Positions 34,542 through 40,999 are shown, numbered from the stretch's first letter. The stretch: 44,618 bases of DNA from Moorella mulderi DSM 14980 (GCF_001594015.1 NZ_LTBC01000017.1:1-44618), one strand, 5' to 3'. Numbers and translations: made by a program. Notes: generated by a model from the letters alone, not told the origin.

Positions 34542-34778
34542 TTATAGGACGTTTTGCCTTAATTTTTCATATTCTTCCTGGGATATGTCTATATCACGGA
34601 GGATTTTTCTGATTAAACCTCTGGCTAAATCTTCTCCCTTGTGGAAGGGAACAACTGTGCAACGCCCATCGGGATGGGCAAACATGACGTGGCTTCCTAC
34701 CTGCCTTTTTCGCTCGAAGCCCAAGTGGATTAATATGCGTTCCATATCTTCAGCAGAAATAATCGCAAGCCTTGTCAT
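34542..34778 (-). CDS. hicA: HicA-type mRNA interferase toxin
   Basis: A 78-residue protein with the double-stranded-RNA-binding-like HicA fold: ISAEDMERILIHLGFERKRQ, GSHVMFAHPDGR (catalytic His in GSH), and TVVPFHKGEDLARGLIRKIL. HicA cleaves mRNA and halts translation. It is preceded by its antitoxin HicB, overlapping by 4 bp, the less common antitoxin-first order. It probably stabilises element 1 in the chromosome (inference). Confidence 0.9.
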   Translation of the reverse strand: MTRLAIISAEDMERILIHLGFERKRQVGSHVMFAHPDGRCTVVPFHKGEDLARGLIRKILRDIDISQEEYEKLRQNVL

Positions 34779-34996
34779 GCCTGCACCTCGACCTGATGAA
34801 TACCGATGAACTTCCCCTCTGGCATAACAACATCAGCGTTCTCATCGAGGTAAAGCCTTATTGCCTCTTGAATGCGCTTCTCCAGGTCAGTAAGGTTATC
34901 CGCTTGGGTGTGGCATCCGGGGAGAGAGGGCACCGAGGCAATATATTTGCCGTCTTCGTCTTGCTCGATTACGACTAGAAAACGGTGAGAAGCCAA
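34775..34996 (-). CDS. hicB: HicB-type antitoxin
   Basis: A 73-residue protein with the HicB pseudo-RNase H fold: FLVVIEQDEDGKYIASVPSL, PGCHTQADNLTDLEKRIQEA, and IRLYLDE. It neutralises HicA. The short length means it lacks an added DNA-binding domain, so autoregulation through HicB alone is doubtful. TTG start with AGGAGTGAT 6 nt upstream. It overlaps hicA by 4 bp. Confidence 0.88.
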   Translation of the reverse strand: MASHRFLVVIEQDEDGKYIASVPSLPGCHTQADNLTDLEKRIQEAIRLYLDENADVVMPEGKFIGIHQVEVQA

Positions 34997-35023
34997 TTTT
35001 TATCACTCCTATACATAGAGTTC

Positions 35024-35263
35024 TCACTTGAGTTCATCCCAGCTAACGCCGCCTTCCTCTTGCCCCTCATTCAAGGCTGCCCTTTCGCTTTCCGGCCAGT
35101 CCAGGTAAATATAGTCGCGACATACGGGGCAAATGAATTCGTCATACCAGACGTTTTCCCATGGCGTGTTGGGATCATCTAATAAGTCCGCAAACACAAG
35201 GGGGGTGCCGCATTTAGGACAGGTAGGATCAATATAGAAAGGCTTGTTATGCGATCGCGACAT
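35024..35263 (-). CDS. Zinc-ribbon protein, 79 residues
   Basis: Reads YIDPTCPKCGTPLVFADLL, then FICPVCRDYIYLDWPESER: a two-CxxC zinc ribbon split by about 25 acidic residues. No family is recognised. There is no Shine-Dalgarno; its 5' end overlaps the previous gene by 85 bp, so it would depend on translational coupling. It lies 28 bp upstream of hicB. Confidence 0.55.
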   Translation of the reverse strand: MSRSHNKPFYIDPTCPKCGTPLVFADLLDDPNTPWENVWYDEFICPVCRDYIYLDWPESERAALNEGQEEGGVSWDELK

Positions 35264-35382
35264 GGCTGCGCTTTCTGGTTGTACGCTTTTACCAGCCTTT
35301 CCAGGTATCTTTTGGCCCTTGCTACGTTTTGCTCCGGAAGCCTGTCAACCAGGCGGTGAAGCTCTTCTTTGGGCAAGCTCAT
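35179..35382 (-). CDS. Small helical protein, antitoxin-like N-terminus
   Basis: Starts MSLPKEELHRLVDRLPEQNV, then AKRYLERLVKAY, a short amphipathic pattern seen in many small antitoxin-like or DUF2281-type proteins. GGGGTG lies 8 nt before ATG. The second half runs through the start of the zinc-ribbon gene in another frame and is hydrophobic and less convincing, so the 3' part may be frameshifted. Function unknown. Confidence 0.45.
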   Translation of the reverse strand: MSLPKEELHRLVDRLPEQNVARAKRYLERLVKAYNQKAQPCRDRITSLSILILPVLNAAPPLCLRTY

Positions 35383-35472
35383 TAAAAATCACCCCTTTTC
35401 TTTTCCCTTTTTTTCTTCTCACGTTCCCACTTTACCTTCAGGTAGTTGAGAACATCAATTGTCTTCTTCGTT

Positions 35473-36468
35473 TCATCCTCCAAATGAAGGATCCAATTCT
35501 TTCAACAGAGCCTTGACATCTTCATATTCTGTATCCTCGACATATATCTTATAAAATTGCTTTATAGCTTTATTGTTCTCTCCTAATTCTTTATAAGTTA
35601 TTCCTAACAAATAGCGGAATAACTTCATTTGTTCATCCATGGTTTTTCGGCTACGAACAGGGCCTTTTTCTAGAACCTCAAGTGCCAACTCAGGTTTATT
35701 TAAACCGAGAAAAGCGGAAGCTAGCGTATTTATTACTACTAATTCTTGTTTCATTTCAGGCGGTAGGCTTTGTAAGATCTCTATGGCCTTATGGTATTGT
35801 TTGGTAATCCCCAATATACTAGCATAATTTAACTTAATTACAGCATCATCTGGATAACTTGTAAGATATTTTTCAAAGTACTTAGCTGCTTCTTCTGGAT
35901 TATCTAAGCGCCTATACAAAAAGGCTATTTCGCGGTATAATGAGTTAATTTTTGGATTAACCTCCAAGACTTTCAAAAATTCTTCTAAAGCCTTTTGCCA
36001 TTCACCTTTTTGCAGAGCTATTTTCCCTTGCAGGAAATGATTCTTGGCTTTTCCAGTGGGGGAATTGGCGGATTTAGCTGCCCACGCTATTTGGATTATA
36101 ATTCCTAGAATACCGATGGGCCACCAAATAAAGAGAAATATTACGGATATCAAAAACCATAAACATCCAAGAGCTGTATAAATTGAACTAGTGGCCAACT
36201 CTGGAGGCATGTTAAGATTATAACCTTCAATTTTGGGCTGGCTAGAAAAATTCTGCTCAGCTTTAGGGAAGTCTCTGCTTTTATTTTTTCCAAAATAGTT
36301 AATGGAATAAAGTCCTGTTCCCGGAATGCTTGTTGAGGTATAAGCACCACGAGGACCAATGCCTACTCGAAAGCCTTTTCCTCCGACACTTAGTCCAACG
36401 CCGCGTTTGCTTAAGTTTAGGCGAACTCCTTTTGCGATCCTAATACTTTTTCGGAACCTCCAGCCCAA
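35473..36468 (-). CDS. DUF4236-TPR membrane protein
   Basis: 331 residues. The N-terminal GWRFRKSIRIAKGVRLNLSK, followed by GVGLSVGGKGFRVGIGPRG and SIPGTGLYSI, is a textbook DUF4236 domain (unknown function). Next is a hydrophobic segment of one or two helices (about residues 95-135). The C-terminal half consists of TPR repeats (QKGEWQKALEEFLKVLEVNP, NPEEAAKYFEKYLTSYPDDA, KQYHKAIEILQSLPPE) that should bind protein partners. TTG start at 36468 with GAGGTGG 6 nt upstream. Unit B with Spo0A-like boxes lies directly in front of it. Strongly AT-rich. Confidence 0.75.
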   Translation of the reverse strand: MGWRFRKSIRIAKGVRLNLSKRGVGLSVGGKGFRVGIGPRGAYTSTSIPGTGLYSINYFGKNKSRDFPKAEQNFSSQPKIEGYNLNMPPELATSSIYTALGCLWFLISVIFLFIWWPIGILGIIIQIAWAAKSANSPTGKAKNHFLQGKIALQKGEWQKALEEFLKVLEVNPKINSLYREIAFLYRRLDNPEEAAKYFEKYLTSYPDDAVIKLNYASILGITKQYHKAIEILQSLPPEMKQELVVINTLASAFLGLNKPELALEVLEKGPVRSRKTMDEQMKLFRYLLGITYKELGENNKAIKQFYKIYVEDTEYEDVKALLKELDPSFGG

Positions 36469-36484
36469 TTAAACCACCTCAAGC

Positions 36485-36536
36485 TTGTCATTTTTTGTCG
36501 AATTATGCTCATATACTAAAACCGCCATTCGGCGGT
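36485..36536 (-). promoter_or_regulatory. Intergenic unit B: repressor-gene terminator plus Spo0A-box-like tandem
   Basis: TTTTGTCGAA (36493-36502) and TTGTC (36485-36489) have the same 10-bp period as unit A, directly before the ribosome-binding site of the DUF4236-TPR gene. ACCGCC-ATTC-GGCGGT (36521-36536) on the minus strand is followed by TTTTAG and would end the S24 repressor transcript. Confidence 0.55.
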
Positions 36537-36545
36537 CTCTATTAT

Positions 36546-37313
36546 CTACTTTCGCATAAATTTTTGCATCATATTCCACTGTATATCAATAATTTCTTTT
36601 AGTTGGGCTGGTGTAATTCCGCACTGGATGGCTTTTTGAATAACGGAGTCCCATTCTTTTAATGTTATATCCCTGGTAGATAAATAATTCGTAAAATGCC
36701 AGTAAGGGGGAGGCTCTTTTTTAAGTAAAGCCACCATAATTCCACCTATACGATAGCTTTCATCCATCACAATATCTTCAAAATCGGGGTTAGCTGCTCT
36801 TAATATATCGCCCTTTTTACTATCCCTAAAAAAATACTTTAGGGTTGCCTCCGAGAAACCCGAAGCAATATCATGTAATGCTACTACAATATCCCCTGAA
36901 TGCACTATTTGGGATTCACAACATAATGCATAATCGCCCTCGTGGATCCCTACTCCTATCATGCTGTCGCCTTTTACCTGCAAGGCAAAATCAGCTTTAA
37001 TATCGGCGGGAATATCTAATTCCCCTTCATAATTCTCTTCGGTTAATAAAGGTATGCCAGCGCGAATGTTGCCTAATATAGGTATTTGAGAGGTCATATC
37101 GGGCGGTAAAGGATTATCAGTGCGTCCGAAAAGATAATCGGTGCTTACCCTAAAAAAATCGGCTATTCGTTGTAACGTATAATAATCGGGTTCTCTTTTG
37201 TCTGCTTCATAAAAAGAAATCGTAGATTCTCCTAATGAAAGCATTTTTGCCAACTCTGATTGAGTAAGCCCTTTATCAAGACGTAACTCTTTTAATCTCG
37301 AGCCGAAAGTCAT
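36546..37313 (-). CDS. S24-family (LexA/CI-type) repressor
   Basis: 255 residues. The N-terminal helix-turn-helix is FGSRLKELRLDKGLTQSELA, then LGESTISFYEADKREPDY. A cleavable linker AGIPLL (Ala-Gly) leads to an S24 peptidase domain with the catalytic serine in VKGDSMIG and a lysine in the SEATLKYFF strand. Such repressors cleave themselves on RecA activation, so element 1 may respond to DNA damage as well. ATG 37311-37313 with GAGGGG upstream is preferred over a longer frame. A C-terminal extension of about 60 residues after the peptidase is unusual. It is divergent from the recombinase gene, with a palindrome between them. Confidence 0.85.
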   Translation of the reverse strand: MTFGSRLKELRLDKGLTQSELAKMLSLGESTISFYEADKREPDYYTLQRIADFFRVSTDYLFGRTDNPLPPDMTSQIPILGNIRAGIPLLTEENYEGELDIPADIKADFALQVKGDSMIGVGIHEGDYALCCESQIVHSGDIVVALHDIASGFSEATLKYFFRDSKKGDILRAANPDFEDIVMDESYRIGGIMVALLKKEPPPYWHFTNYLSTRDITLKEWDSVIQKAIQCGITPAQLKEIIDIQWNMMQKFMRK

Positions 37314-37339
37314 ATATATCCCCTCGATATAATTATAAC

Positions 37340-37352
37340 TTGCAATATGCAA
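37340..37352. promoter_or_regulatory. Palindromic operator candidate between repressor and recombinase
   Basis: TTGCA-ATA-TGCAA is a perfect 5-3-5 palindrome 27 bp before the repressor start, next to a minus-strand TATAAT. This is a typical autoregulatory position for the S24 repressor. Confidence 0.45.
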
Positions 37353-37469
37353 AGAGATAGACCTCTTTGCGAAAAGTAAAGACGGAAAATTTATTAATTG
37401 GAATAGGCTTGACAAAACGCAATTTCCAGTTCGCTTGCGCCGCGGGTGAAGAGGGAAGGTAGGTTCTCT

Positions 37470-37495
37470 AGCCGGGGTTTATGCCCCGGCTTTTA
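37470..37495 (+). terminator. Hairpin with T-run in the repressor-recombinase interval
   Basis: AGCCGGGG (37470-37477) pairs with CCCCGGCT (37484-37491), followed by TTTAA on the plus strand. No plus-strand gene lies upstream. It would end either a short plus-strand RNA or repress read-through toward the recombinase. It also overlaps the 3' end of the small minus-strand gene. Confidence 0.5.
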
Positions 37496-37586
37496 AGTAT
37501 TGCCCAAGAAACTTTATAATAAATTCCGCCACTGCTTCCCAATCCGCCGGATCGTCGGAATAAATCCTCTCTATTTCCATCTCCAT
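37479..37586 (-). CDS. Putative 35-residue acidic peptide
   Basis: ATG 37584-37586 is preceded by GGGAGGGTGG at good distance. The product reads MEMEIERIYSDDPADWEAVA, then EFIIKFLGQYLKAGA, an acidic amphipathic helix. Similar tiny genes often sit by recombinases in clostridial elements, but I cannot name a family. Its start region overlaps the recombinase promoter on the opposite strand. Confidence 0.4.
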   Translation of the reverse strand: MEMEIERIYSDDPADWEAVAEFIIKFLGQYLKAGA

Positions 37587-37613
37587 GAGGCCACCCTCCC
37601 CGGTGCCGGATTG

Positions 37614-37659
37614 GTATAATATATTCAAGGCATGAGTTGTCCAACAACAAGCATAAAAT
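37614..37659 (+). promoter_or_regulatory. Recombinase 1 upstream control region
   Basis: Contains TATAAT (37614-37619) without a clear -35, the palindrome GTTGT-CCA-ACAAC (37636-37648), and CATAAAAT (37652-37659), one base off a sigma-E -10 but too near the start codon and without a -35. The 10-mer GTTGTCCAAC recurs upstream of recombinase 2. Confidence 0.35.
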
Positions 37660-37679
37660 GGTAACGGGAGGGCGCCGGG

Positions 37680-39248
37680 ATGGCCAAAGCAGCTATCTAC
37701 TGCCGGGTATCTTCGGAGGAACAGGCCGAAAGAGGGACTATAGAGGGTCAAGTCCAATATGCGAAAAAGTATTTGGACCTCCACGGTCCCGAGGCGGGGA
37801 TAACAGATCATGAGTTTTATCTTGATGAGGGTGTTTCCGGGACCGTCGCTCTTCCCGATCGACCAGCCGGCGCCCGCCTGGTAGCGGATGCCCGGGCTGG
37901 GAAATTTCAAGTGCTATATGTATACCGGCTGGACCGCCTGGCCCGGAGCGTAAAGCATGTTTTAGATACATATGATCTTCTTGAGAAGCAAGGCATCGCC
38001 CTCAAAAGCATGACCGAGGCCTTCGACACCGGCACCCCTACCGGCAAGTTCTTTATGACCCTTCTCGCCAGCATAGCTGCCCTGGAGCGGGACACTATCC
38101 TGGAGCGCACCCAGATGGGCAAAGACCGGAAGGCGCGCCAGGGGAAATGGGTCACCGGGATGCCTCCCTTCGGATACCGGATCGGGGCCGATGGGGCACT
38201 GGAAGTCTATGAGGAAGAGGCCGAGACGATCCGTCTGATCTTCCGGCTCTACCTTGATGGAATGAGTACTATCGACATCGCCAAATACCTAAATGCCCGC
38301 AGCATCCCTACACCGGCTAAATCCAAGCGGACGAAGAATAAGAGCACCGGGAAGTGGCATGCCGGCCATATCTCTATTATCCTCCGGACTGAGGCCTATA
38401 CGGGAACCTATACCTACCTCAAACGCTCTAAGCGGAGGAAGGATACCATAGAGATACCGGTACCGGCCATAGTTTCCAGCCAGGATTTTGTTGCCGCCCA
38501 GGCCAAGCTCATAGATAACGCCGACGCCGCCCGGGGGAGCCGGGGGCGTAACTACCTGCTCCGGGGACTTATCTTCTGTGGCAACTGCGGCCGGCGGATG
38601 GTAGGCAGTTCGGGTATGAGTAAAGAGGGGCGAGTCTACTATCGGTGTACCGGTACTTTAAATAATGGTGCCGGCCGGCTATGCAACGCGAAGATGATCC
38701 GGGCCAGGGACATTGAAGAAGCCGTCTGGCAGGATATTGAGGAGTTTGCTAAGGATCCGGGAAAGGTTCGCGAAATAATGGAGGCTAAAATTAAAGAGAA
38801 CAAGCAGGAATTGGACCCGGTAAAAGATGAGCTGGCGGCGCTGGAGAAGGCAATCCTCGAGAAGCAGGCGGCCAGGGGCAAGGTGCTTTCATTCTGTGCT
38901 CGGGGTGTAATTTCGGACCAAGAAGCCGAGGAGGAGTTAAAAAACTTGAGCCGGGAGATTGAGACCCTGGTAGCCAGGCGAGATTTCCTTTTCAGCAAGC
39001 AGCAATCGGCCCAGCAGTTTGAAACGGAAGCCATTACCGCCCAGGTTCTTATGGAGGACCTGGCGAAACGGTTACAGGACGTAACTGATGAGCAAAAAGG
39101 CGAAATCATACAGGCCCTGGTTAAGCGGATTGACGTTTATACTATCGAGGAAGATGGGAAGCGCCGGTCCAAGGTGGTCATCCAGTACAGGTTTGGGCCA
39201 GGTTCGGAAATGGCGTTGTATGGTTCTAAGACTAACAGGAAATGCTAA
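37680..39248 (+). CDS. Large serine recombinase of element 1
   Basis: 522-residue site-specific recombinase expected to integrate and excise element 1. Catalytic serine S11 is in YCRVSSEEQ. RLDRLARS and FMTLLASIAALERDTILERT are the core resolvase motifs. The recombinase domain follows (GYRIGADGALEVYEEEAETI, TAKYLN-type helices), then a zinc ribbon (FCGNCGRRM with a later CNAK), and a long coiled coil (about 370-460). ATG 37680 follows GGGAGGG. Notably the last codons AGG AAA TGC TAA span the right junction: the final three residues and the stop are host prkA DNA in another frame. In the excised circle the gene would extend across the joined ends to a stop at 32744. Confidence 0.92.
   Translation: MAKAAIYCRVSSEEQAERGTIEGQVQYAKKYLDLHGPEAGITDHEFYLDEGVSGTVALPDRPAGARLVADARAGKFQVLYVYRLDRLARSVKHVLDTYDLLEKQGIALKSMTEAFDTGTPTGKFFMTLLASIAALERDTILERTQMGKDRKARQGKWVTGMPPFGYRIGADGALEVYEEEAETIRLIFRLYLDGMSTIDIAKYLNARSIPTPAKSKRTKNKSTGKWHAGHISIILRTEAYTGTYTYLKRSKRRKDTIEIPVPAIVSSQDFVAAQAKLIDNADAARGSRGRNYLLRGLIFCGNCGRRMVGSSGMSKEGRVYYRCTGTLNNGAGRLCNAKMIRARDIEEAVWQDIEEFAKDPGKVREIMEAKIKENKQELDPVKDELAALEKAILEKQAARGKVLSFCARGVISDQEAEEELKNLSREIETLVARRDFLFSKQQSAQQFETEAITAQVLMEDLAKRLQDVTDEQKGEIIQALVKRIDVYTIEEDGKRRSKVVIQYRFGPGSEMALYGSKTNRKC
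39215..39238 (+). repeat. Right junction (attR) of prkA element 1
   Basis: The 17-mer GTTGTATGGTTCTAAGA (39215-39231), then CTAA and CAG (39236-39238). It is the exact inverted partner of 32650-32666. Joining the ends through one CAG leaves a 12-bp spacer whose two central bases are AG. Confidence 0.88.
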
Positions 39249-39340
39249 AATGTGACGAGAAATTCCTTTATAACTTGCTCAGCCTTTCCCAGGAGGGCAA
39301 CTTTAAGGCTGGCCGCTTTGCTTTGATCTCGGCCGACGAG
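39239..39340 (+). pseudogene. prkA: prkA middle segment (codons 255-288)
   Basis: A 102-bp island of host gene between the two elements. It has no start of its own and encodes EMLKCDEKFLYNLLSLSQEG, then NFKAGRFALISADE, the well-conserved PrkA stretch directly following GIMEFQ in intact proteins. The frame agrees with codon 254 at 32644. The next residues of PrkA (typically LIVAHTN) are replaced at 39341 by TAG and unrelated DNA, where element 2 begins. I label it pseudogene for convention; if both elements excise it is a functional coding segment. The rest of prkA, about 340 codons, is outside the window. Confidence 0.9.
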
Positions 39341-39384
39341 TAGACAGTAACCTCATACCACCAATTAGCCGCCTCTTGACGAAA

Positions 39385-40947
39385 CTACTTCGTGAACGAG
39401 AATAAAGGGTATATTTCCAGGTTAAACTTGCCCTTGCCTGTCTTGGTAAGATATACTGCTGAGATAAGGCCGCGCAGCAAATTATTTTTTGCCGTCTTGT
39501 CTTTGGCTGCATGATAAGCCGCCAGGAAGGTTTTAATGTTTTCTTTCAGGGTCACCATTTCCCGCTCGGTGTCGTCCGGGGTTTTATTATTTTGCGGGAT
39601 ATTTTCTAAAAGGGCCATCTCCCTTTTTATTTCTTGCTGGCGCTCCAAAAAGGTCTGGTCGTCGTAAATACCTGCTTCATATTTCTCGCAGATAAAGTTC
39701 AACCTGCGCCTGAGTTCGGCTTTTTTTTGTTCTATGGCTTCGGCAACGTCCAGGGTGGCCGCCGCCTCTTTCTGGGCGTTATAGGTTTCATTAAACATCT
39801 CTGTCAGTTTTTGTACATCAAATTCGCCCAGTTGTTCCAGGTAATTTAAAATACCTGCCTCTACATCCCGGTATTTTACAAAGCCACAACCATTAGGGCA
39901 GAATAAGAATTCTTTATGATAGACACTGGTTCCTCCTGTTTTTTTGCGGTAATGCTGGATATTTAACTGCCTGATCATGTGTTTGCCGCATTTAGCGCAG
40001 ACGACCAGGCCGGCCAACTCGCAGGGTGAAAAATCCATTTTTACATGGGGGCGGCTGGTGTTTTTGAGGTTAATTTTTGCCCGGGCTTTTTCCCAGGTTT
40101 CTTTATCTATTATGGGCTGGTGGGCGCCAGGCACAACTATCCATTCTGATTGGGGCCGTTCATAATGCCTGTTTTTAACCCTCCTGCTGGTGCGGAATTT
40201 CACGGTACCGATATAAACCTCGTTTTCTAATATTCGCTTTACTGAAAGGAAATTCCAACGTGCAGCCCGGCCGGGGCTGGTAATACCCAGGCGGGTAAGG
40301 TAAGTGGCTATAGCTTTGTGGGATACCTCTTTCCCTTCCAGCCCGTTATTGAAAAGATCAAATATGAGCCTTACTACTTTGGCTTCCTCTTCGTAGGGTT
40401 CAAGGCGCATGGTGTTCTGGTTTAAACGGTAGCCGTAGGGTACTGAGCCGGCAACCCATTTCCCTTCTTTGGCGTATGTATACCTGGCCCCGATTAAGCG
40501 TTCGCGGGTCATTTCAAATTCTTCTCTTGCGAGGAACAACTCGAACCGGATCTGGCGGAGGTCAGCGCTGTTTTGCGGGTCATACGTCTTAAAGGGGGTG
40601 AGGATAAAGATACGTTTATTTACAATGAGATCATAAATCTGGCCCATGTCGGTATAAGTGCCCCTGCCTAGGCGGGGTATCTCCTTGACGGCTATGGCGT
40701 CGTATTTACCCTCTTTTAGTTCTTTAATTACCTGTTGGAATACGGGGCGGGTTTCTATTTTATCCCCGGAGCCAATTTCTTCGGCTATATCATACGGGGT
40801 TTTTAGCCTTTCCAGTTCGTCGACCATTAATTTCCTTTGGGCTGCCAGGGTATCCTCACCGGTTCGCCTTTCCCGGGCTATGTCCTGCCGGGAACGGCGG
40901 AGGTAGCAAACGATATTGTTTATAGTTGCATCTTCAGGGAGGTACAT
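39385..40947 (-). CDS. Large serine recombinase of element 2 (SprA-like)
   Basis: 520-residue recombinase. Catalytic S19 lies in YLRRSRQD. The flanking RRTGEDTLAAQRKLM, EIGSGDKIETRPVFQ, GKYDAIAVKEIPRLGRG, and DLRQIRFELFLAREEFEMTR closely follow SprA of Bacillus phage SPbeta, including spacing. SprA excises SPbeta from spsM during sporulation. A recombinase domain, a zinc ribbon (CAKCGKHM and CPNGCGF) and a C-terminal coiled coil follow. Start ATG (40945-40947) has AAGGAAGG 9 nt upstream. The 3' end lies against the prkA junction. It is unlike recombinase 1 outside the shared catalytic core, so the two elements arrived separately. Confidence 0.92.
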   Translation of the reverse strand: MYLPEDATINNIVCYLRRSRQDIARERRTGEDTLAAQRKLMVDELERLKTPYDIAEEIGSGDKIETRPVFQQVIKELKEGKYDAIAVKEIPRLGRGTYTDMGQIYDLIVNKRIFILTPFKTYDPQNSADLRQIRFELFLAREEFEMTRERLIGARYTYAKEGKWVAGSVPYGYRLNQNTMRLEPYEEEAKVVRLIFDLFNNGLEGKEVSHKAIATYLTRLGITSPGRAARWNFLSVKRILENEVYIGTVKFRTSRRVKNRHYERPQSEWIVVPGAHQPIIDKETWEKARAKINLKNTSRPHVKMDFSPCELAGLVVCAKCGKHMIRQLNIQHYRKKTGGTSVYHKEFLFCPNGCGFVKYRDVEAGILNYLEQLGEFDVQKLTEMFNETYNAQKEAAATLDVAEAIEQKKAELRRRLNFICEKYEAGIYDDQTFLERQQEIKREMALLENIPQNNKTPDDTEREMVTLKENIKTFLAAYHAAKDKTAKNNLLRGLISAVYLTKTGKGKFNLEIYPLFSFTK

Positions 40948-40989
40948 TATAGAAACCTTCCTTTTTACTTTTGGTATGAGCTATATTTC

Positions 40990-40999
40990 GTTGTCCAAC
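40990..40999. promoter_or_regulatory. GTTGTCCAAC motif upstream of recombinase 2
   Basis: Identical 10-mer to 37636-37645 in front of recombinase 1. The distances to the two start codons are similar (42 and 34 nt). Read on the gene strand here it contains GGACAA, resembling a SpoIIID core. Significance untested. Confidence 0.3.

Larger units (their letters stand above)
32645..39238 (+). mobile_element. prkA-intervening element 1 (6,594 bp, serine-recombinase type)
   Basis: The borders are defined by the prkA reading frame: codon 254 ends at 32644 and codon 255 begins at 39239. A CAG is present at both junctions, so one copy counts as host. A large serine recombinase gene occupies the right end. 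The rest is mostly AT-rich minus-strand genes unlike the GC-rich host: an S24 repressor, an ImmA remnant, HicAB, a DUF4236-TPR protein, zinc ribbons and two unknowns. There are no phage structural, replication or conjugation genes, so it looks like a degenerate prophage or skin-like element able only to excise. Terminal inverted 17-bp half-sites match serine-integrase expectations. Confidence 0.88.

Noticed and set aside
35383-35490. Possible 33-residue basic peptide (TTG start) overlapping the end of the DUF4236-TPR gene
   Set aside because: No Shine-Dalgarno at proper distance and low-complexity Lys/Arg/Glu sequence; support too thin.
33948-36540. The repeated AT-rich intergenic units as a CRISPR array
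   Set aside because: Only three copies, widely separated by genes, imperfect outside the 10-mer, and no spacers or cas genes.
32650-39231. Reading the 17-bp inverted repeats as borders of an invertible DNA switch
   Set aside because: prkA resumes in frame outside the repeats on the same strand, so they are better explained as the two half-sites of attP at the ends of an inserted element.
39303-39512. 69-codon minus-strand frame across the prkA island and recombinase 2 end
   Set aside because: It shadows known coding sequence in both halves and has no start context.
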